Assembly: GCF_963675165.1 (NCBI RefSeq)
Contig: NC_087381.1
Coordinates: 2,976,001 to 3,040,000, forward strand
Reading direction: 5' to 3'
From: Halichondria panicea
Lineage: Eukaryota > Porifera > Demospongiae > Suberitida > Halichondriidae
DNA length: 64,000 nt
Translations under genes and position numbers: made by a program
The notes under the pieces: model-generated
Told to the model about the DNA's origin: nothing
What the model saw: only the letters and a program-made list of their open reading frames with translations
Database searches by the model: none
In this document: in pieces, positions 1 through 22,183 of the stretch
Layout: every line of letters begins with the position of its first letter
Numbering within the stretch: the first letter of the stretch is position 1

Positions 1-3000
1 TTCAGTGAAAGCTAACTTCGATGTAAAAATTTAAACCGTTTACTTTTTATACCTTGTCAGCTATATTGGCGTCAGCTCCACTCTTGAGGAGTACACGGAC
101 ACACTCTGTATGACCTTTATTAGTGGCTTGATATAGAGCCGTACATCCATTCAGTGTTTGAGCATCAAGTGGAGCTTTTGCATCAAGGAATAAAGCAACC
201 ACAGTGGGGTGACCAAAGTAAGCCGCTGCCATGAGAGCAGTGCCTCCATTCTGCACAACACAAGCAGACAATCAGTATGTAATTATAATGAAGTGTCTTA
301 CTTCATCTTTTAGTTTGGGATTGGCTCCATTGTTTAGGAGAACACTGACGCACTCCGTCTGACCGCCAATGGCAGCCAAATGGAGAGCTGTTCTATTTTG
401 GACACCTCGTGCATTGACATGAACCTTTGCAGCAATTAACAGTTCCACAATCTTGACATGACCATCTCGAGCAGACATCATAAGAGTAGTGAACCTCATC
501 TATATAATATTTTGGAGGTGTCTATGGGATTTAGAAGCCCAAAGGCACTGATTTAGTATCACGAGCATATGCTTCTAAATCACATGGACACCAAAAAAAC
601 AGTGTCTAACTCGTTTATATACTAGTGCAAATGCGCAAACCTTGCCCTCGAGGCTTAACTACAATACAATTACTTGACTACTGCATGGTTAATATATAAT
701 TATGCTAAGTAAGTTGCAGGTCCCATGCATAGTATACCTCCTCTGCCATGTACATGCATGCCCATTTAGATCTTATAAACTATAAGTGTCTAAATATATA
801 CAGTGCTAGAACAGTTAAACGATGTACTATCATACATTGTCTGTTGAATTTGGGGATGCTCCATTCTTGAGGAGAACACTAACACACTCCGATTGTCCTT
901 TGAAGGCAGCCATGTAGAGAGCTGTATGGCCAAGCAGATTGCGAGCTTTGATCTGAGCCTTGGCAGAGATAAGTTGTATCACAACTTCAGGATGACCTTC
1001 TTGAGCAGCAGCCATTAGAGCTGTGAATCCACCCTATACAAAAATGATACATAATAGTACAACTTACAAGTGTAACAGGAGAGTTTTAATATGTAAAAAA
1101 GACTTACGTTAGTCTTTGCATTGACCCGAGCTCCATTCCTTATGAGAACATCGACACACTTTGTTCGTCCTCTACCAGCAGCTAGCATAAGAGGCGTTGA
1201 ATCTTTTAGAGAACGACCTTCAATTTGAGCTTTGGCAGCGATTAGTAGCTCCACAACTCTAGCATGGCCTTCAAGACACGCAACCATAAGAGGAGTGAAC
1301 CCGGCATACTGCACACAAAAATTGAATTATTTTAGTTGTACCCATATATAATTATTTGACATTTGCATCATTCATGGTACACTCTCTATATGCAGAGTGA
1401 GGCCCACGGTTTTTCAGCTGTTGTGAGGGAAAGTACGGGACACGTATTATGATAGGCTCTTCAATTATATGCACACGGTATAGAAGGTGGGCCGGGTCGA
1501 CGCTCCCTATAGTTAATATTGATGTTGAACCTTTATTTCGTGATATTTATATTGCTAGGCTCACCGTATTTGACAGATGAACACTTGCTCCAGCAGAGAT
1601 CAACAGATTAACAATATCTTTGGCCCCGTTTCTACTAGCCAACCAGAGAGGAGTGAATTTCTTCTACATAATTATTGAGACAACTATACATTTTGACTTG
1701 CTTACAAGTTACAGAATCTACACATAACTTATAGACACTAAAATATACAATCAAGGGCTTACAAAAAAGAGAGGGCATGAAACTGACTATCCACCTACGT
1801 GCGAGCAAAAACTAACCACAGACCGGATACTGTACACAAAAATCTAGATATTACTACTGCCCCTTTGGTTTTTGCTCGCAAGCTGTCGCATGCCCTTTCT
1901 CGCTCTTGATATATCGCATACATGCTCTTGATATATACCGTACTCTACTGAGATTACGCCCACCCTATTGCATGCTACAAAGCAGCTACAGGTGGGATGG
2001 GCTTAATTTCGAAAACAGTAGTTTTGTCTCGAAATTAAGCCCACCCAGGTGTTTGCCTCGAAATTAAGCCCACTCATAAGAAACTATTCTTCTCTGTCTG
2101 CGTCTGAGGCCTGCCAGCCCTTGAAATACAATGAATACATCAACATACAACAACTGTAAATGCATGGGTAACGTAGCTAGGTATAAAGAGTCAAGATTCT
2201 GCATCAGAAGGTTGTTCCTTGTTACTATCAGAGTCTTCAACAGAAATTCAGAGAAGATTGTCCTTGTCTCTTATACTTGCTAATAGGATCTAGCTATATC
2301 TAGCTATATTCAGAGCTAACCAGCTAACCAGGGTACACAATCAACTGCTAAACCTTTTCTTGACAACTTGCTCACTGACAAATGCATCACTTCCTGGTGG
2401 GCGTATTTTCGAGGTAAATTAGCCTATGCAGGAACTTTCACTCAAAAGTGGGGGTGGGCGTAATCTCGGTAGAGTACGGTAATTGTGTTAAAATACTCAC
2501 AGAGCTTTGAACATCTGGATTGGCCCCTTTTTGGAGAAGAATTTGAACACACTCCAAGTATCCTTGTCCGGCTGCAATGTGTAGGGCTGTGAAATCGTCC
2601 TGGTGTGGTATAAAATGTGATTGTTACGCATCTACAGTAACTGAATTGCTGCATGCTGCATGACTGTACATGCATGTTCATGTATTAACTATACATGTAC
2701 CTTCATCAACGAATCAACTTGTACGCCAGGTTCCTTCAATAACAGTTTTAGAACTTCAGTGTGGCCATGCATTGCAGCAGTCTGAAAAGGCAACTTCCCT
2801 TTCTGCACAGTAGTAATTAGAAATTGGAGACAGTAAACTGATCAACAAAATTAAGTTAACGTGGTACATAATATATAACTAGAGCACTGAATTTCTAACC
2901 CTCGGCTCTTTTACGTCTCACAACCCCATTAGTACATAAACCGCCACCCATTTGTAATAGGATAGATTGTAGTTGCATGCCCTCTTCTCTTCATACGCCC

Positions 3001-6000
3001 TTGATGATACGGTACGTACATATATTATATGAACATGGAAGGCAACTACTTAACTATATACGGAGGAAAATAAGATTTAAACGCTATGACAAGGCTTTGA
3101 AAACGGTAGTGCATGGTGCATGGCCAGACATACACTATAGGACTATAGGATCACAGCAGAGTCAGCAGAAAGAAGCCTAAAATGTTATACAAGTAAGGTA
3201 CCTGACATGCACTCTGGGAATCCTGGATCATTATTTGGATCACAGCAAAGCAGGCCTGGAGTATTAAAAAGTAGGACACCAGGCTGACATGCAGTGGGAC
3301 CGGAGTAGGCTCACAGTAGCCAGCGAACAACCTAGCTGGAGTCTCTTCCCATAAAAACAAATAATTAATGTATCCATGTGGCTGTAATAGTGCCTCAAAC
3401 TAAAGCGGCCGGCTATAGCTATGTATGGCGAACGTACAAGTTCAAGCTTCTTTTATTCGACAACAAAGCTTTAACATCAAAATCTGCCACTATTAAGCGA
3501 AATAACTTTATGTGTGAAGGCTATCCACGCTGTAAACATACCGCTGTGGCATCCACGTGAGCAGGCTCAGAAATCACAAACAGACAGACAAACCAGATGA
3601 CTACTATACCCGCTGGCACGGCCTCGGGTGATTACGCCATGTTATGCATGTCATGTATTATATAGTCAAGTATAACTATGGTAAGAGCATGCACTGAGGT
3701 GCTAACCCTCGGCTGTTTACACAAATATATATAGCAACCAAAAGGGTGTTATACAATAAATTCTGGGCTAAGCAGCAAGTATAACAGGAGCAATGCTGAA
3801 ACTTTTGAAAATGGAGTTAGTAGTATTATGAGACATGCATTGTGGACTAGGGTCACAGCAAAGTCAGCCTGGAGTTTTAGAAATAAGGCTCAATTCTGCT
3901 ATATTCTTGGGACTGGGATAAATAAAGAAGCAACAACCACAATTCTAGGTTTTAGTGACCTTGTTCCATTGTTCCTGGTACAGGGTCACTTCAGCTGTAA
4001 ATACGTAGTCTACCTCGAATAAAGACCGCACGTAGCTAGCTGCCAACATGCAAGTTTTTATTTTGGTTGACAAAAAAGCTCTTAACATCAAACACACATA
4101 AACGGATACCCGTGGCCGCCCACGCGCCTCGGGTAATGATGACTAACCTCGTCTTTGCTTTGAAGGTCACACTCAGCTATCACTTGAAAAGAAGGTTTAA
4201 GCTCTTTCAGCAAAAATCGTATTAAATTCGGGCTACCAGTTGCAGCAGCAAAATGGAAAGGTGTAATTCCATCGATAGCTTTCTCATTCACATCGAGTGG
4301 TTGTTGTTGCTGAATCTCAGACATCAAGTACTTTACTACATCAATGTTCCCACTTCTGCAGGCATTGTGTAATGGAGAGCAATGATTGTTGTCCAGACTT
4401 GTGGGATCTACCAGCTGAGTGCCGACAAGGTACTTAACGATATGCAGATGTCCATTGAGCGCAGCAAAATGAAGTGGTGTTTCTTTGTTTGTGGATTCAG
4501 TTGCCGCATTGAGTTTCCTGTCTTCAATGAAGTACCTAACAATATTGAGATGTCCATAAGCTGCAGCAACGTGAAGTAGAAATTGACCTTGCTCAACAGA
4601 ATTGTTGCAGTATAGAACTTCAATCAGGAACCGAACTTGGGTTATTTTTCCATTGAATACGGCTGAATGAAGCTTGATTGGTGGTATTTCATTCCATTTG
4701 GCATAAAAGTGTAGGTATGCTGGGAAGGAGTTAATGCCTGACAGCAAACTTGTCAAACGCAAAGCTATGTCGTTCAACTGCAGGAGAAAAACATGATCAT
4801 GATCGACAAACATGGTGGCTGGCTGTATATAGGGTAAAATATACCTCTGGATCTGCGTCGAGGTCAATTTCCAATTCGGTATGTACTGTTGATGAGGTTT
4901 GGCTAGGTAGACGTTTTGATGACACAGTATTATATCCAGAATCAGAATGAGAACTCTTTGATTTCACAGCTATTGACTGATCGTCGAGTTCCACAGATGG
5001 CTGAGCACTTTGATTATCATCGTTGTCCGAGTCAGCATCTGAAAGTACGAGAAAAAAACCGTGCAGCTAGATTATAGTGCTATAGATTAGCATGTATATA
5101 TATATATACTCCATCAAGCAGCTATAGTGCATAAAATTAATGATCTGTCCATGCTTCAAGAAAATGTATGTAAAACTTACCACTATCTGAACTGTGAGAG
5201 GTGACATCCTAATTAAAAAAGAAAGACACTAAGTTCACGGTGATTGCACACACATGCATCAATGATAACATTACTGCACTGATCATATCCAGCTTTACAT
5301 CTTAATGAGTAATTATTTACCTGTACTTCGAAATGATAGTCCTCGCAGTCCAATTGGATTACCCCAAGATCCTTTAGTTCTGCTTCTTGATTGGGTGTGA
5401 GTGGGAAGATGTCGGGAGGAATGAAAGAGGGTACCTCAAACACAAGTTGAACGCAGCCTTCATTAATTCCACAAAGTATTAACGTTTTTACATCAACTGC
5501 AAGTATTTTTGCTAGATTTTCTTCAAATTGTTTCAAGTAGAGAAGCTCACATTTGTCATAAGTAGAGTCAAGCTTCACGATCATCGTAGTACTATCATCT
5601 CTGGAACCACAATCAAACTTCGTCGGGTACTGAACCCTTCGTTCCGCATACTCTTTAAACTCTTTAACATAGACTAAAAAGTTGTCCTTGTCTTCATCAC
5701 TTCCAAGATGGTCAGTGAGATGCTCAATCAATCCATACGAAAAATATGAAAAATAGCCACGGATAACATCCCATACATCATAGATATCGCTCGCCTTTTG
5801 TAGATCCTCTCGTTTCTCCCAAAACAAACACTGGTTGGGGCTTTTGAACACTTGCTTGTAGCAGCTCACATCCATTAAACAAGTGGTCAACTGCTTTAAA
5901 ACAATTCGACTTTCCAAAGACTTCCGAAGTTTCATTACCAAATTTGAGAACTTTTTATCCATTTCTAGTGAGTCCAGCTCCCACTTGGCCCATTTGGCAG

Positions 6001-8337
6001 AGGTGAGTTTTTCCTGCATACATTTTCCTGATACCACATTAGATTCTGAGAATAGAGAAATGATTGACGGTGAATAAAAGCACAACAGGTACTGATGCCT
6101 CGGTGGAGGTGTCAAAGCTACGTAACATAAAGCTACCAAGAGTTCATAAAGAGCACTGTATAGTATGGCAGCTGTAGTACAAACCATGGTACGTTACATA
6201 CTATGTCACTCTCAAACCACATTTTAAGTGGGTGTATAGGTGTAGTGGTTAATTATGACATATCAGCATACACATGCATACGTGGCAGCTGCATGTAGCA
6301 GTCTACACACACACAAACACACTACTGTATATCTCGCTTACGCGGACGTACCGAGGCATAATGAAGACGTGTCAAAGCTACGTAACATAAAGCTACTAGC
6401 TAATAACGAGCTGCGCTGTGCTAATGCCTCTGCTGCGAATAGCATTGTCACAACTTCTTTTAGTCAATAGGTTTTGCATGCAAGCAAAAAAAGTTATGAC
6501 AATGCTATTCGCAGCTAATGCTAGCATTTAGTGTTCAAGAGACAGGGGGGGTATTATGAGACAGGGGGTATTATGAGACACCATTGCAATTAACGCTAAT
6601 TGGCTACTCTAACATATCTGATACTAAAATAATTATAGTGATTATTCTGCCTATAAAAACTGTTACTCCTGTCAGATACCTATACTGGTAGTTAATTTTA
6701 CTACAAAACTTAATTGGTTCCGTCTCATAATACCTTCTTATACCCTATATACAATAATCACGGTGATTGATAGTGTATAATGTGTAAGTCTATATTAAAA
6801 AACTTCAACTCAGCGGCATGTGAGAAACAAAATCTCGATCTCAATACTAAACTGACCTTCAGGTGAGTTAGATGCTTCTTGAATACTAGACTGTGTTGGA
6901 AGTGAGGTGATGATATCCTCCTGTGTCAAAGAAGGAGTGGTGGTGTCATTAGGCAACGTAAACCGTGAGTTATGGCTAAGCATCACTGAAGCACAGGTGT
7001 AATTGTTATAGAGTGTACACACAAGGTCACCTTCAAGTAGTACTGACAAATTTTACTCACTTTTAAGTATTGGCAGATTTGATCAACAATCTCTTCCTTC
7101 CTTAACTTTACCAACATCTCCAGAAGGGTCATGAATGTCGCTCGTGCAGGATTCTTTCCTTTCCAGAGTTTCAAGCACTTGATCACGGCTAATTGATTAG
7201 CTTCTGCACCTTTGACATCGGTTTGTTCACCAGGGGTTAATTCCATCACATCGACATAGAAACCAACATTATCAAAAAAGGCAGCCAAATATGGTATGTG
7301 CGTTTGTTGAATTTGACAGTCGACTTGAGAAGGACGGAGTTGGTATTTGTCCAATAGCACTTGAAGAACTGTACTCACTGGTTGAGCAGATGATCCTAAT
7401 GACAGATATGCTATAACAATTGAATAGAAATTAATATCATTACACCAAATAGCACCATGCAATAAATAATTTACAAAACGTCGATAGAGATCCTCCTGTC
7501 TAATAATTGCTTTCCCAAAATTGTGTGATATTGAAGCAGTTTTTGGATAATTATAACAGCATGAGTGTAGGGCAATACATAAAATTGTACGCACTGATGA
7601 CAAACGTAAATGCAATTAGGAATCTTACGTATTAAATTAACAAGTATCTTGCATACCATACTGAGTATTAAGTAACTCCTTCCAGGTTAGAGGAGGCCCT
7701 GATTTCAAACGGTGATCAAGCATTTCACGAAGACAGGTGCTGTCATCATTAGCATACCGCTTTCTGATGCTATCTAGTATGACATCCTCAACATGTAGAG
7801 CTTGTCCAATCTCAAACCATCTGTTCCGAGAGTCGTACAGTTTAGTGTGAGCGTCGTTTAAATCATCCACTGTTAGTGTGTCATCTGTATATATAATACA
7901 AACAACTGGCCGGCACTATAATTATATGTACATACCGGTACATGTGTACTTTTTTTAGCTACTGTATAAGAGCACCCCTGTGCAGTTAATTGGCACCAAC
8001 ATTAAAGCTTACCCATTCGAGGCCCAGGATTGCTCTCAACGTCTCCAGCTAACAGCAAGAGGTGGGAAAGAGAGTGGAGTAACACAGCAATCAGTATCAC
8101 CAGAAGACCAACGTTCCTTGTACGTTTTAGGAATTTGCTTTTATCCTGAGAGCTCAGAAATGTGAGAATATACAATAAAAGCAATCCTCCTTGAACAACT
8201 TTCGCAGTAGTACCCACTGTATCACTAAAGTGTAGAGGCTGGTGTTTTGTCGAGGGAGCTTTACTGTGTGGTCGTGATCCCCTCCCACCACTGAACAGCC
8301 CAATGCGAGCTCTCCACAACTCCACAGTGATCCCCAT
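1..8337 (-). CDS. Gene A: 2A-headed death-domain/ankyrin-repeat protein (3' end beyond window)
   Basis: Fifteen exons are in the window, in transcript order: 8337-8013, 7884-7657, 7395-7061, 6920-6857, 6045-5321, 5208-5181, 5038-4845, 4777-4148, 2802-2701, 2599-2501, 1663-1565, 1308-1108, 1033-836, 499-302, 250-53. All junctions are GT-AG and keep frame for about 1208 codons. The start is the Met of MGITVELWRARIG, which is shared with gene B. Domains: two hydrophobic stretches, then DVESNPGP at about residues 99-106, death-fold domain 1 (about 112-184), death domain 2 (190-296), a short linker, a conserved module of unknown name (about 330-559), an acidic Ser-rich linker (DADSDNDDNQSAQP), then 15 or so ankyrin repeats. 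Exons of 99 nt hold one repeat and 198-201 nt hold two. Death folds and ankyrins are protein-interaction modules, so an intracellular signalling or immune-receptor role is likely but inferred. The gene is a near copy of gene B; exon 15 ends at a good donor and the remainder lies off the left edge. Confidence 0.85.
1938..2479. mobile_element. TIR element in intron 10 of gene A (TA duplication)
   Basis: The left end CCGTACTCTACTGAGATTAC and the right end GTAATCTCGGTAGAGTACGG are inverted repeats with one mismatch, and TA flanks both sides. The interior has a further hairpin (about 1997-2052: GGGCTTAATTTCGA and its complement). No coding capacity is seen. The matching intron is 133 nt in gene B and 118 nt in gene D but 837 nt here, so the insertion is specific to gene A. 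Size and the TA duplication fit a Tc1/mariner-type MITE. Confidence 0.75.
6530..6740. repeat. Dispersed TGTCTCATAATACC-type repeat in intron 4 of gene A
   Basis: The segment carries GGGGGTATTATGAGACA repeated near its left end and CCGTCTCATAATACC at its right end, so its ends are inverted copies. A related copy lies at the same intron position in gene B (about 16760-17105) and a reverse-oriented copy at about 33640-33920. Its presence in both paralogous introns suggests insertion before the A/B duplication. Confidence 0.6.
8020..8043 (-). other. 2A ribosome-skipping motif of gene A
   Basis: Read on the minus strand, exon 1 encodes DVESNPGP, an exact match to the 2A consensus D(V/I)ExNPGP. 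It is preceded by a leucine-rich hydrophobic run (HLLLLAG), as in known 2A peptides. In characterised 2A sequences the ribosome fails to form the Gly-Pro bond and continues, giving two products. The last exon-1 codons are P-R-M, and the next exon continues in frame as D-D-T-L, so the downstream product would begin with Pro just ahead of death domain 1. Confidence 0.9.
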
Positions 8338-8885
8338 GTAGCTGAATATTAGATTGTACATAGATCAAGCTAGCTCAATGAAAAATTATTATGAGTACTC
8401 ACCTATATTTATGTGTCACCTATCTCACTGCACTACTCTGGATCTCACTGTACTGCATGTGTGTTAATTTGGTAAAGATGGTTAATTCTCCTTATGCTTT
8501 AATAGGAAATTTTATGGCTTCTGTGGTTTAGTAAAGAAGTTCTGCTATAGACTCTATATGTATAATTTTAATGGCACATTATACCATTATTGGCCTTCCA
8601 ATAATAAGGTGCCATACACCTACAGATTTCCCCCATAAGGCACCATAATTGTATATAAGGCTATTTCTTGTTTTGCATAGTAGCCTCGAAAACGTAACTA
8701 CAGCAGCGCCTTATTTAGAAGAAGTATATAATAATACGGTAATACACTGTAGACAAAATAATAATAATAAATATCGACAAACTAGTAGCTATTATAGAGT
8801 GTATAATTATAGAGTCTATACATGTCATGCACATAATTGTAAAGCCGGCCGAGTGTGCATATAGTTAGCAATAATAATCCATACA
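8338..8885. other. Spacer between genes B and A (548 bp), homologous to the C-D spacer
   Basis: Noncoding. It contains the 5' flank of gene A (TTTGGTAAAGATGGTTAATT near 8470). The same tract recurs upstream of gene B (about 18940) and of copy C (about 53715), so the promoter-side flank was duplicated with the gene. No convincing TATA box or polyadenylation signal could be assigned by eye. Confidence 0.55.
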
Positions 8886-18663
<9,778 letters not shown>

Positions 18664-18974
18664 GTATAGAGCTGCTGACAGAAAAATTATAGATAGCAGA
18701 TCTACATATACATAATTATACGTATACATATAGGCTAGACAATTTTTTTCAATGAAGATTAAACTAGATCTAGTCTAGTTTAATTAGAATTGTCTATAAG
18801 TTTATAAATAGAGATCTAAATTTAAAGTAGATCTATAATATTATATTCTCACCTATTCAATATACTTATGTATAGCATAGACCATAGATATTAGCTATAT
18901 AGCTAGCAGAGGTGGTTCCACATTTAGTTTAGTTTTCTAGTTTGGTAAAGATAGTTAATTCTCCTTCTGCTAGT

Positions 18975-20030
18975 GAGTGGTCCATTCTGAGCATAGCCTC
19001 GTTCCCAGGCCTGATCTGAGCATTGACATGCTGACTAGCCTCGATTCTAATCGGCCTTGAATCGAGGCAATGTGCAGACATAGACTCGAATAGTTTCACT
19101 ACAGCGAGACGTTGTGATGCTATCAATAGAGGGCTCCATCTCTCCTGTATAATCTATATACACCACATGTTAGCACAAAACTGAGTCACTATAAATAAGT
19201 ATAATATTTTTGATTAATTGAATGTAGCATAATTATTATGCTACATTCAATCAATCAATAATATTAATATAAATAATAGTATTAGCACAGGAACATATTA
19301 TTAATATGCTACATTCAATCAATCAATAATATTAGTATTATAGCACAGGAACTGGTAGAATTTAATATTATTAAATTCTACCAGTTCCTGTGCTAATACT
19401 ACATGCATGCATGCATGTGTCCAAAAAGTAGCATCATGGAGGACAAAGAAAGGGCCGGGGCCATTGTTGCGATGTTTGAGGTATGCCAGTATCGCTTCAA
19501 TGAGGCATATCTTATCGTCAGTTCGACCTACAATAACATCGGCTTCGACCGTGGTGTTACTCACTGGTGTAGCACACATTGTACTTGACTCTTGAGTGAA
19601 AAAGCCCTGTTGTATATTACACTAATACATATATGTTTGATACCTTGTCAGCAATACTGGCATCAGCTCTATACTTTAGGAGTACACGGACACACTCTGT
19701 ATGACCTTTATATCAGAGGCTAGATATATAGAGCCGTAGTTCCACTCAGTGCATGAGCGGAGTCTTTGCATGAAGTAGACCAACCATATAATGGGATGAC
19801 CAAAGTGAACCGCTGCCATGAGAGCAGTACATCCACTCTGCACCACATGAACGAACAATGAATGTATGTGCATAATAATTGAACAAATATTCTTTGTTTT
19901 TTAGTTAGGGATTGGCTCCATTCTTCTGGAGAAAACCGACTGACGCACTCTGTCTGACCTCTAATGGCAGCTGAATGGAGAGCTGTTTCATTGTTGAAGC
20001 CTTGTGCGTTGCAACAATCAACAGCTAGTT
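18975..20030 (-). pseudogene. Truncated, interrupted copy of the ankyrin end of the gene A/B family
   Basis: Three pieces match family exons in the expected order: about 20020-19900 (like exon 14), 19838-19644 (like exon 15) and 19143-18975 (like exon 16). The exon-15 piece has indels (for example the extra TATCAGAGGCTAGATA near 19710). The exon-14 piece is shortened and the exon-16 piece is broken by TAGCCTCG-type repeat DNA. The final exon is missing: the sequence runs directly into the 5' flank of gene B. It is the decayed 3' end of another array member, with its upstream part replaced by the mobile element at 20106-21158. Confidence 0.75.
19341..19395. repeat. Fold-back repeat made from intron sequence of the array
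   Basis: About 25-nt arms (TAGCACAGGAACTGGTAGAA and complement) surround a 5-nt centre. The arm sequence CTACCAGTTCCTGTGCT also occurs next to exon 15 of gene D (about 56037-56055), so a piece of intron was duplicated in inverted form. Neighbouring 19220-19330 has further AT-rich inverted copies. Confidence 0.75.
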
Positions 20031-20105
20031 GGTGAATACTAATTATATAGAATTCCAGTGCAACAGGAAAATAACAATGCATTCCACATGATTTATACTA
20101 ATGTA

Positions 20106-21158
20106 TAGTGTAGACTCTCGTTAATCCGGCCACACTTGGGACAGTGCAGCTTGGCTGGAATAGCGAGGTGGCTTAGCCATGGCTAAAAATTGACCTTACC
20201 TGAATCTAATGAATCATTCTGCTCTCTAATAAAAGTGTAATTCAATTATTTTGACCGCATAGTTGATAGTTGTATTGTACAGCTCAGTGGTAACGTTGAA
20301 TCTAAATAATTTCGCATGATGCTCTCAATACAAAATTTTCCACCATACGAAAAAAACCTGCTATACGGTATCTGCCAAACCATACCTATAAACCGTGATA
20401 TCCGGCCGTAATTGAACGCAGCCAGTACTGGCCCAGAGGAGGTCAGACAGGCGCGGTGCAGCTCAAGTAATTAGCCTTTGAGCAAAAACATACGACGTGG
20501 GCGGAGTGTGAGCGGATAATTATTGCTCAATCAAAGGCTAATTGCTTGATGCACCGCACCTGTCGTACCTCCTCTGGTACTGGCCCAGAGGAGGTTGGCC
20601 ACGTGTCATCATTCATGTGATGTCTCTGCTCACGTTACCATAGATACTGAACAACTGTAAAGAAAGTCGTGGCTACGCTTGCTTACTTTGCTGAGCTTAT
20701 AACACCTGACTAGCTGTACTAATATGTTGCCTGGTTGGACCATGCAGGACTGATTAGCTAGACTATAGGGTAGAGTGTATAGTTCAGTGGTGCTGTATGT
20801 AACTTTCAATGTACTGGATCTGTATGCACTGATAAACTCGTCAGAATGGAGGGAATCGCAGGAGATCGGGTTGTTCAAAGTAGCCAGAGAGACACATAAA
20901 TGACTGTGCAACACCAGCTAGAAGTTTACATTGTGAATAAGCTGTGCCAGCTCAGCAAGAAAGTGGTGCATATGTGATCGTGTCCAACCTCCTCTGGTAT
21001 TGGCCAGTGCAATATATACGGAATAGCGAGTGGCCGCATTTCAGGGCGAGTTTTGTGTGCAGTAAACATGTAGCTATAGCAAACAGTGCCAAACCAAATG
21101 GACGGTATATCGAGGTGGCCGTACTTCAGCGGAGAACCGGAATAGCGAGAGTCTACTG
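20106..21158. mobile_element. TIR element of about 1.05 kb with a nested palindromic element
   Basis: The left end reads AGTGTAGACTCTCGTTAATC; the right end, reversed, reads CAGTAGACTCTCGCTATTCC. Inside, about 20412-20596 is a second palindrome whose arms contain CCAGAGGAGGT and AATTAGCCTTTGAGCA. CCGGA/AATCCGG-type ends resemble pogo-like elements, compare 36879-37375. No transposase frame is seen. Confidence 0.6.
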
Positions 21159-22183
21159 TTAAAATTTGTGTTTGGAATAATCGATGAGAATAATCGGACT
21201 ATTTACGAGAATAATAGCTAAGGTACATTTTTCAAAAAAGAATAATGGGTAATAATTTATCAGAGCCTGTAAGTTACACTTCCTCCTGCCACAAGAGTTA
21301 ATTCTTGCAATGTGATTCTGAAATACCGCTACGATTGGCAGGGAGAGGCACCAAAAAATATAGAAACAATAAATTAAAAGTGCCTAGTTGGGTGTAGGCT
21401 GACCTTCAAAGGAGATCAGATTGCAATCGTGGATTTGTTCTGCCTTATGTAACACTGCTATGAATAACATAGTGGGTGTTAACTGTGCAACTTGATGACG
21501 TGTTAAACCACAGCATAGTAAGATACTGCATGCGGTTTCGCAACTATAGATGCAAACGGAAGTGTATAACCAACCACGTGAAAATGTTGCAATCTGATAG
21601 GGCGCCACTATAGTGGCGACAGAACAAATCCAATTACTTGCAACCCGAACTCCTTTCTTAATGGAAAGTCGTGGCCATGTCCAACTAGAAAGCGGCAATC
21701 CGTTACAACGTCATGAACATGTATACATGCAGCGCTATAGTATTACACTGCATTTGGCATTTGTATATAATTATATACATCATTGAAACCTATAATTATA
21801 CATCTCTAAAGTCATTCAATTCATTAAAGTTCTAGGTTGATGCCAAGACTCCCCTGAATGCAATTCGAACACAATACAAACAGTTGTCACTAAAATTACG
21901 TGTTGTATAGTACAGAAAAGCTTCTCAATTAGTCTGGATATAATTACAAGATAAGTGTGAAGATAGCATGACCATGAGCACACATGCATTGTGCAGTCCA
22001 TACGTGTTAGAACAATTAAAGACCTATCTACACGCTTGAACAAATACATGCACTAACAGAGGAGTGGTTAGGAAGCATGCATGGTATGTACTTGTAATAA
22101 GTCAACTATGACAACTCTGCAAATATCTTACACAACGTATCCAACAAGCATATTAAGACTATACACATAATAGGATTTCCATC
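21159..22183. other. Intergenic DNA upstream of the first kinase gene
   Basis: No gene is supported. Short open frames here lack recognisable domains. The last 150 bp share words with the flank upstream of the second kinase (GCATGGTATGTA, ACAACTCTG/GAAAACTCTG), which suggests the duplication unit included the upstream region. Confidence 0.5.

Noticed and set aside
4382..4950. Plus-strand frames within gene A
   Set aside because: They are antisense to the 630-nt ankyrin exon and its neighbours; the same shadows recur in gene B and D.
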